Shown here: piece after piece, positions 59,561 through 64,000 of the stretch
How positions within the stretch are numbered: the first letter of the stretch is position 1
Layout: every line of letters begins with the position of its first letter
Assembly: GCF_021991875.1 (NCBI RefSeq)
Contig: NZ_JAHLKR010000008.1
Location: forward strand, 124,001 to 188,000
DNA length: 64,000 nt
Reading direction: 5' to 3'
From: Mycetohabitans sp. B8
Lineage (GTDB): Bacteria > Pseudomonadota > Gammaproteobacteria > Burkholderiales > Burkholderiaceae
Translations under genes and position numbers: made by a program
Notes under the pieces: model-generated
The model's database searches: none
Seen by the model: only the letters and a program-made list of their open reading frames with translations
Told to the model about the DNA's origin: nothing

Positions 59561-59785
59561 TTACGGCGACATGACCCCGAGCAGGCGCTGCAGTTCCGTT
59601 GTCGTTTCGACCACGTGATCGGCCGCCCAATCGGAGGGAGTCACTTCATTGCCGCAATAGCCATAGGCCGCCGCAACGGTCAGCATGCCGGCCGCCTTGC
59701 CGGCGTCGATATCGCGCAGGTCGTCGCCGACGTAGACCGTGCTGGTCGGCGCGATGCCGAGCCGCTGTGCGGTCAGCAGCAGCGG
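59561..59785 (-). pseudogene. gph: 3' fragment of phosphoglycolate phosphatase gene
   Basis: The last ~75 codons of gph (QRLGIAPTSTVYVGDDLRDI to LLGVMSP and stop) are present with near-identity to the intact gene at 61852-62565, then the similarity stops abruptly near 59785. The upstream part of the open frame (59786-59875) is antisense to the fdsR relic and unrelated. The fragment lacks the catalytic DLDGT motif and cannot function. It marks one edge of the duplicated block. Confidence 0.9.
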
Positions 59786-60477
59786 CTCGGTGGCCTGTTG
59801 TTGGTCAATGTCCATGGTCAAGGCCTGGCGCTGTCGCCACTGGGCGAAAAGTGGCTTTGGGCCGAGTACATGCATGTGGAGCGGCTCGATCTACAGTCGC
59901 TAAGTGCCGAAGTGTCAGACGAGATGGGGCGGCTCGTTATGCCGGCTCGACGCGGTGTGCGGATTCATGCATCACACGGGCATGGGGGCGCGGCATTGAC
60001 GCAAATGCTGGCCGATGCGCAGATGCCGATAAATATTCGAATATTGGGACAGCGTGGATGCGATCGCGTCGTTGTTATGCCGCGAGTGTGCCTGGCCGGT
60101 TTCCATTTGCCGGTCGAGGGATTTTGATCGACTTGGCCTGATGCTGCGCGACATCGGTATCGATCCAACGTGCATCAACGGCAATCGTCCACTGGGCCCA
60201 CTGACTCGGCGATTGCGGCATGCGTTGCAAGTGACAAGGTCGATGTCGGACTCGGCGTGCAGCCGGCGGCTGCCTAATTGGGCGTGGAGTTTATACTAAT
60301 AGTTAAAAAAACTCCTATTTTAATTGCTATGAAGATGCAGTTTATACGTCACCCTTGGCGATGACCGTCGACGAGTTACGCAGTGAGGCCTTTCGAGACA
60401 CGGTTGCCCGACTGGAAGGATCGGATGTCCGCCGCTGTGGCAGTCGCGTGGTGGTTCATCAAGCGTTAAAAATTTGA
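59782..60477 (+). pseudogene. Decayed second copy of the fdsR-like regulator
   Basis: From about 59782 the plus strand encodes QQRLGGLLLVNVHGQGLALS and SPLGEKWLWAEYMHVERL, aligning with fdsR residues about 57-90. VRIHASHGHGGAAL and CLAGFHLPVEGF follow. A stop then falls at 60125, about 75 codons are deleted, and LMLRDIGIDPTCING plus an out-of-frame VDELRSEAFRDTVARLEGSD bring it to the fdsR C-terminus near 60477. The N-terminal DNA-binding helices are missing because the copy is fused to gph sequence. Protein identity to fdsR is only about half, much lower than for the adjacent ssrA copies. Confidence 0.85.
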
Positions 60478-60530
60478 GATTGAATTAGGGACTTTGCAAG
60501 TCATTGAAGAAATGCAGGTTGTTTTCTTGT

Positions 60531-60591
60531 TTCGTCGATGTTGATGTGCGATCGCGTATGTGCGTCGATTGCCGGCGATCTGGTGTAGTGT
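60531..60591 (+). promoter_or_regulatory. PIP/hrpII-like box and -10 element of effector-like gene B
   Basis: TTCGT at 60531-60535, 15 bp, ATCGC at 60551-60555 (TTCG-N16-ATCG), then a 30-bp spacer and TAGTGT at 60586-60591. It keeps the GATCGCGTAT and GGTGTAGTGT blocks of the gene A promoter, although the bases between them differ. This selective conservation supports a functional regulatory element. Confidence 0.7.
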
Positions 60592-60625
60592 GAGCTTTCG
60601 CCACGAGATAGGGTTGACACAAAAT

Positions 60626-61336
60626 ATGACGATTCAGCGGAATTCACCGAGTCCCACCGGAATACTAAAGTACAACCAACAATCGAGCAGTGTCAGTGAC
60701 TCGTCGACATTGGAAACAGACGATGCTGTGCCGCTAGCAAACCTGTACCCCCACCGGCTTACCGCCCCCAGTGCACGGCGCGGCACAGGATTGCTCGCGC
60801 AACTCAGGGAGGATCAACGTACCGTTAAACCTAGGCAGTCGCCGGCGCAATTTATAGAAGAGCAATTTGCCCATGGAAACATCCGTACTTCTAATGTAAT
60901 CAATTACATTAGGAATACGTACCCCCGATGGAATACGCAGTATGGGAACGCAAATTCTGAAAAAGAACCGCAGTCTGCAGAAGAGGCAGCGGATCGGTAC
61001 TTCCATCGAGTCAACCCGCGTAATGTTAGATGGGAGGACGTGCGTGATTTTTTCAGTGCCACGTACCCCAGTCGCGACGATCAGACGCCGGAACCCATGC
61101 AAAGCTCGCAGCAGGACGTACCGGTGAGCGGGAATGCGACACCGGTCATGCACCATCGCGTTATCGAGCGCGGTCAATCGATGTCAAACGTCTCGGAACG
61201 CACCTCCGTTTTGTCTGAAGCAACTCGGGTGCTACCGTTGCCCGAACGTCAGCGTCCGTCTTTGTTGAAGCGATGGTTCTCCAGCGTCTCGCTAACCAAG
61301 CGTCATCGGCAGCGTAACAACGTGTCGGCGTCGTGA
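60626..61336 (+). CDS. Candidate type III secreted effector B (undescribed, internal repeat)
   Basis: 236 residues from ATG 60626 (MTIQRNSPSPTGILKYNQQS), about 28 nt after the expected transcript start. The N-terminus is rich in Ser, Gln and Pro and has no acidic residue in the first 20, as in many type III signals. Two internal repeats can be aligned: GNIRTSNVINYIRNTYPRW and RNVRWEDVRDFFSATYPSR (shared N-[IV]-R-x3-V-x-[ND]-[YF]-x3-TYP). The tail is basic (LLKRWFSSVSLTKRHRQR). It has little similarity to protein A except RWNTQYG versus GWENEYG. No known domain is recognised. Confidence 0.66.
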   Translation: MTIQRNSPSPTGILKYNQQSSSVSDSSTLETDDAVPLANLYPHRLTAPSARRGTGLLAQLREDQRTVKPRQSPAQFIEEQFAHGNIRTSNVINYIRNTYPRWNTQYGNANSEKEPQSAEEAADRYFHRVNPRNVRWEDVRDFFSATYPSRDDQTPEPMQSSQQDVPVSGNATPVMHHRVIERGQSMSNVSERTSVLSEATRVLPLPERQRPSLLKRWFSSVSLTKRHRQRNNVSAS

Positions 61337-61401
61337 AATATCATGCGCGCGGTGATTCCGCGGCCGAAGTTTTACTCCAGCAGGCACTGCTGGAATGCGA
61401 T

Positions 61402-61760
61402 TGGTGGAGCCGGCGGGAATCGAACCCGCGTCCGTAAGCACTCTACAACCAGTTCTACATACTTAGTTCAATCTTTTGCTTTAACCGCACCGACGCGGAC
61501 GAACACGCTTCGCTACGGCGAGTCACTGAATTTTCGGCCCCGGCGCCGTGACTTCACCGGGGATTAGCTGACGTAAATGACCTCGCGCGGTCTTGCGACC
61601 CTAGCCCGTCAGCGAGCCAGTGCGAGGCAGGCCGGTGTTAAGCGGCCAGTGCGTACGTTTCGTCGTTCGCAGTTACTTAAGTCCCATTGATTTACGAGGT
61701 GACGGGTCCTCGGTATGCCCTGAATTGCTTCGCTACCCACGTCGAAACCAGGTCGGCCCC
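61402..61760 (-). ncRNA. ssrA: Transfer-messenger RNA, copy 2
   Basis: 359 nt on the minus strand, same ends, tag (ANDETYALAA) and acceptor stem as copy 1, with five substitutions. It follows the intact gph gene, the ancestral context, so it is probably the original locus. In copy 2 the 3' pseudoknot region reads GAACU where copy 1 has GGACU; both could pair with the upstream GUUC, copy 1 through a G-U pair. Sequence identity with copy 1 begins two bases beyond the CCA end and continues through ssrA into gph. Confidence 0.96.
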
Positions 61761-61851
61761 GAAAGTAGAGCACTATTGTCTCACAGAACGTCAGATGCGG
61801 TCGATGGGTCGGCTTTCAAGTGATGGACACGCCCGACATATCGCGTCCGTG

Positions 61852-62565
61852 TTACGGCGACATGACCCCGAGCAGGCGCTGCAGTTCCGTTGTCGTTTCG
61901 ACCACGTGATCGGCCGCCCAATCGGAGGGAGTCACTTCATTGCCGCAATAGCCATAGGCCGCCGCAACGGTCAGCATGCCGGCCGCCTTGCCGGCGTCGA
62001 TATCGCGCAGGTCGTCGCCGACGTAGACCGTGCTGGTCGGTGCGATACCGAGCTGCTGCGCGGCCAGCAACAGCGGCGCCGGGTGGGGTTTCGGGTGCGG
62101 GGTGGTATCGCCGCCGATGACGCATCCGGCGTCGGCGGCTAGGCCCAGCCGAGCGATCAGTGGCAATGCCAGCCGTTCGACCTTGTTCGTGACGATGCCC
62201 CACGGAATGCCGCGCGCGGACAGTCCATTAAGCAATGGACGCATGCCGTCGAACAGCGTCGTGTCGACGCAAAGATCGGCCTCGTAGTTGGCGAGAAACT
62301 CTTCCCGCATCGCGCTGAAATCGGGGTCTTGGGGCCGGATGCCGAATGCGCCGCCGAGCAGTCCGCGTGCACCGGCCGATGCCAACGGACGTAACCTCTG
62401 CAGCGGCACCTCGGGTAAGCCGCGCACGCGGCGCATCTTGTTGACCGCCGCCGCCAGATCCGGCGCGGTATCGGCGATCGTGCCGTCTAAGTCAAACAAG
62501 ACCGCGCAGCACGTCGCGAGCACGGCGGCGGGCAACGTGGGGCACGACGAGAGCGTGTCTGTCAT
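61852..62565 (-). CDS. gph: Phosphoglycolate phosphatase (HAD superfamily)
   Basis: 237 residues from ATG 62565 (MTDTLSSCPTL); an in-frame start at 62595 would overlap ubiG. It dephosphorylates 2-phosphoglycolate arising from DNA repair and oxidative damage. HAD motif I is LFDLDGTIADTAPDLA, motif II is the Thr of GIVTNKVER, motif III is the Lys in TTPHPKPHPAPLL and motif IV is VYVGDDLRDIDAGKAAG. It lies 11 bp after ubiG in the conserved ubiG-gph pair. A truncated second copy of its 3' part lies at 59561-59785. Confidence 0.94.
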   Translation of the reverse strand: MTDTLSSCPTLPAAVLATCCAVLFDLDGTIADTAPDLAAAVNKMRRVRGLPEVPLQRLRPLASAGARGLLGGAFGIRPQDPDFSAMREEFLANYEADLCVDTTLFDGMRPLLNGLSARGIPWGIVTNKVERLALPLIARLGLAADAGCVIGGDTTPHPKPHPAPLLLAAQQLGIAPTSTVYVGDDLRDIDAGKAAGMLTVAAAYGYCGNEVTPSDWAADHVVETTTELQRLLGVMSP

Positions 62566-62576
62566 GTCATCGCGGC

Positions 62577-63281
62577 TCACGCGGTGCGTCGGCACGCGAG
62601 CATGTAATTGATGCGGGTATCGTCGGTCAGCGCGAAGCGCTGGCCGATCGGGTGATAGGCAACCCCCTTGAACTCGTGCGCGAGCAATCCGGCGTCGCGA
62701 ACGAATGTGGCCAGTTCCGATGGCTTGATGAAGCGCTGATAGTCGTGTGTGCCGCGCGGCAGCATTCGCATCACGTATTCGGCGCCGATCACTGCGAATA
62801 AGTAGGCTTTCAGGTTCCGGTTCAGCGTTGAGAAGAACACCCAGCCGCCCGGCTTCACCAGCCGCGCACAGGCGCGCACGATGCTTGCCGGCTGCGGCAC
62901 GTGCTCCAACATCTCCATGCAGGTAACCACGTCATAGGTCGCCGGCTCGCGATCGGCGAGCGCTTCCGCGGAGATTGCTTCGTATTCAACGTTCGTCACG
63001 CCGCTCTCCAGGCTGTGCAGGTCGGCGACGCCCAGGGCGTCCTCGGACAAATCGATTCCCTTGACCGACGCGGCGCCCAGTTGCGCAATGGACTCCGACA
63101 GGATGCCGCCGCCGCAGCCGACGTCGAGCACCCGTTTATCGGGCAAATGGGCGTGCGAGTTGATCCACGACAGTCGCAGCGGGTTCATGTCGTGAAGCGG
63201 CTTGAATTCGGCTTTGGGATCCCACCAGCGATGGGCGAGATCGCTGAATTTCTGTAGTTCGTGTGGATCGGCGTTGGTCAT
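62577..63281 (-). CDS. ubiG: Ubiquinone biosynthesis O-methyltransferase
   Basis: 234 residues from ATG 63281 ([20 protein letters not shown]); an in-frame start at 63311 lacks family resemblance. It performs both O-methylations in ubiquinone synthesis using SAM. The SAM-binding motif I is [19 protein letters not shown], motif post I is [12 protein letters not shown], and [11 protein letters not shown] carries the acidic motif [22 protein letters not shown] is typical of UbiG. Sits between ompA and gph, the conserved Burkholderia order. Confidence 0.95.
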   Translation of the reverse strand: MTNADPHELQKFSDLAHRWWDPKAEFKPLHDMNPLRLSWINSHAHLPDKRVLDVGCGGGILSESIAQLGAASVKGIDLSEDALGVADLHSLESGVTNVEYEAISAEALADREPATYDVVTCMEMLEHVPQPASIVRACARLVKPGGWVFFSTLNRNLKAYLFAVIGAEYVMRMLPRGTHDYQRFIKPSELATFVRDAGLLAHEFKGVAYHPIGQRFALTDDTRINYMLACRRTA

Positions 63282-63480
63282 GATGACGGTCAAGGCAGGA
63301 GGCGGCAGCAAGGCGGCGCGACGCGCCGCCGCGAACTGCTCGCGCGGTTAATATCGCGCGGCTAATAATGTCCAGTATATCGGGCCGCCGGCGTGCCGGC
63401 AAAGCGGTGCCCGCGCGATGATGTCGCGACTGGCGTCGAGCGGAGCGTACGGCGCAGGGCGTGACGCTAGGATGAGGGCG

Positions 63481-63506
63481 AAAAAAAGCCCTGCCAATGC
63501 AGGGCT
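63481..63506 (-). terminator. Terminator of the ompA-like gene
   Basis: On the minus strand AGCCCTGC-ATTG-GCAGGGCT is followed by seven T's, 28 bp after the ompA stop. It separates ompA from ubiG. Confidence 0.92.
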
Positions 63507-63533
63507 AGGTATCTCGGTGGCGAGCAAGCCGAC

Positions 63534-64000
63534 TTATTGCTGCGGCTGGCTTGACGTACCGACGGGCTGGCTCAACGTATCAACGGGCTGGTTCGACGTA
63601 CCGACGGGTTGACTCGACGGATCGACGACCTGGCTCGTCGTGCCGACGACTTCTACTTCCACGCGACGGTTCGGTGCCAGGCACTCGATCAGCGCCTTGC
63701 GGTTCTTCTGGTTGCAGTCCGTCACGACCGGATTACGCTTACCCTTGCCTTCCGTGTAGATGCGGTTGGCGGGGATGCCTTTGCTGATCAGATACGTCTT
63801 CACCGCTTGCGCACGGCGCAGAGATAGATGGTCGTTGTACTTGTCCGAGCCGATCTTGTCGGTGTAGCCCGTGGCGACGACCACTTCGAGATTCAGGCCC
63901 TGGATTTTCGATGCTAGATCATCGAGCTTTTCCGTGCCGGCCGGCTTCAGCACCGCCTTGTCGAAGTCGAACAGCGTGTCCGCTTGATAGGTGACCTTCT
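63534..64000 (-). CDS. ompA: OmpA-family outer-membrane protein, C-terminal part (cut by window edge)
   Basis: 155 codons of the C-terminal part are inside the window; the N-terminus lies beyond 64000. The peptidoglycan-binding OmpA domain is recognisable: TLFDFDKAVLKPAGTEKLDD, GYTDKIGSDKYNDHLSLRRA with the conserved Asp and Arg that bind diaminopimelate, and NRRVEVEVVG. After the domain a 35-residue tail carries imperfect repeats of SQPVGTS/NQPVDTL and ends QPQQ. This tail is unusual for OmpA and is probably exposed and disordered. Confidence 0.9.
   Translation of the reverse strand, partial: KVTYQADTLFDFDKAVLKPAGTEKLDDLASKIQGLNLEVVVATGYTDKIGSDKYNDHLSLRRAQAVKTYLISKGIPANRIYTEGKGKRNPVVTDCNQKNRKALIECLAPNRRVEVEVVGTTSQVVDPSSQPVGTSNQPVDTLSQPVGTSSQPQQ

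Noticed and set aside
59561..59875. 104-codon ORF at the gph fragment, a possible small phosphatase-like protein
   Set aside because: Its N-terminal 30 codons are antisense to the fdsR relic and the rest is the gph C-terminus without the catalytic motif; it is a fusion artefact.

Overview
This window is a high-GC chromosomal segment from a beta-proteobacterium of the Burkholderia group. The evidence is the housekeeping gene order trxB/ftsK-lolA-rarA-serS, minCDE, rph-rdgB-hemW, yicC-gmk-rpoZ-spoT and ompA-ubiG-gph-ssrA, plus a Burkholderia-type trimeric porin, an fds formate dehydrogenase operon and an ANDETYALAA tmRNA tag. Several gene relics (clcA, porin, arsR, fdsR, gph, transposase pieces) and two type III effector-like genes suggest a host-associated genome under reduction, such as an endofungal Mycetohabitans-type organism. 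The genus is inference.

Layout. 1-10.3 kb: cell division, lipoprotein transport, replication-fork maintenance, serS with tRNA-Ser(CGA), small stress-type proteins, and minCDE. 10.3-14 kb: a decayed accessory strip with a clcA remnant, an OpgC-like acyltransferase, a small hypothetical gene and a porin pseudogene. 14-22.5 kb: tRNA-Ser(UGA), the rph-rdgB-hemW operon diverging from yicC-gmk-rpoZ-spoT, tRNA-Arg(ACG) and greB. 22.5-28 kb: a large porin gene, a 1.4-kb intergenic region with a candidate small RNA and a GC-rich tandem repeat, a cold-shock gene, an exonuclease/GIY-YIG fusion and tRNA-Thr(CGU). 28-36.4 kb: fbp, a metR-metE divergent pair followed by a (GCGTTG)10 repeat, pepN and a DUF4136 lipoprotein. 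36.4-41 kb: purine salvage or catabolism (adenine deaminase, NCS2 permease, guanine deaminase) with a GDT1-type Mn transporter. 41-50.5 kb: dsbB, an amidase, a class-I glutamine amidotransferase with a citrate-type MFS transporter, a TPR/glycosyltransferase-like protein, a broken arsR, an aromatic-ring FAD monooxygenase and crcB. 50.6-57.3 kb: NAD-dependent molybdenum formate dehydrogenase (fdsGBA and fdsD, with no fdsC) diverging from its likely regulator fdsR across a 9-bp-arm palindrome.

The most unusual part is 56.2-62.6 kb. It holds an imperfect tandem arrangement: fdsR, effector-like gene A, ssrA copy 1, gph 3' fragment; then a decayed fdsR, effector-like gene B, ssrA copy 2 and intact gph. 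The two ssrA-gph' segments are about 98% identical, whereas the fdsR copies are far more diverged and the two effector-like proteins are almost unrelated. Both effector-like genes carry the same promoter architecture: a TTCG-N16-ATCG plant-inducible-promoter/hrpII-like box followed 30-31 bp later by TAGTGT. This is what a type III regulon controlled by an HrpB/HrpX-type AraC activator would look like. It is a candidate for an undescribed effector pair built around a duplicated tmRNA gene.

Another notable point is an intact-length MetE that has lost two of its four zinc ligands. Assignments rest on reading motifs by eye; no database search was possible.
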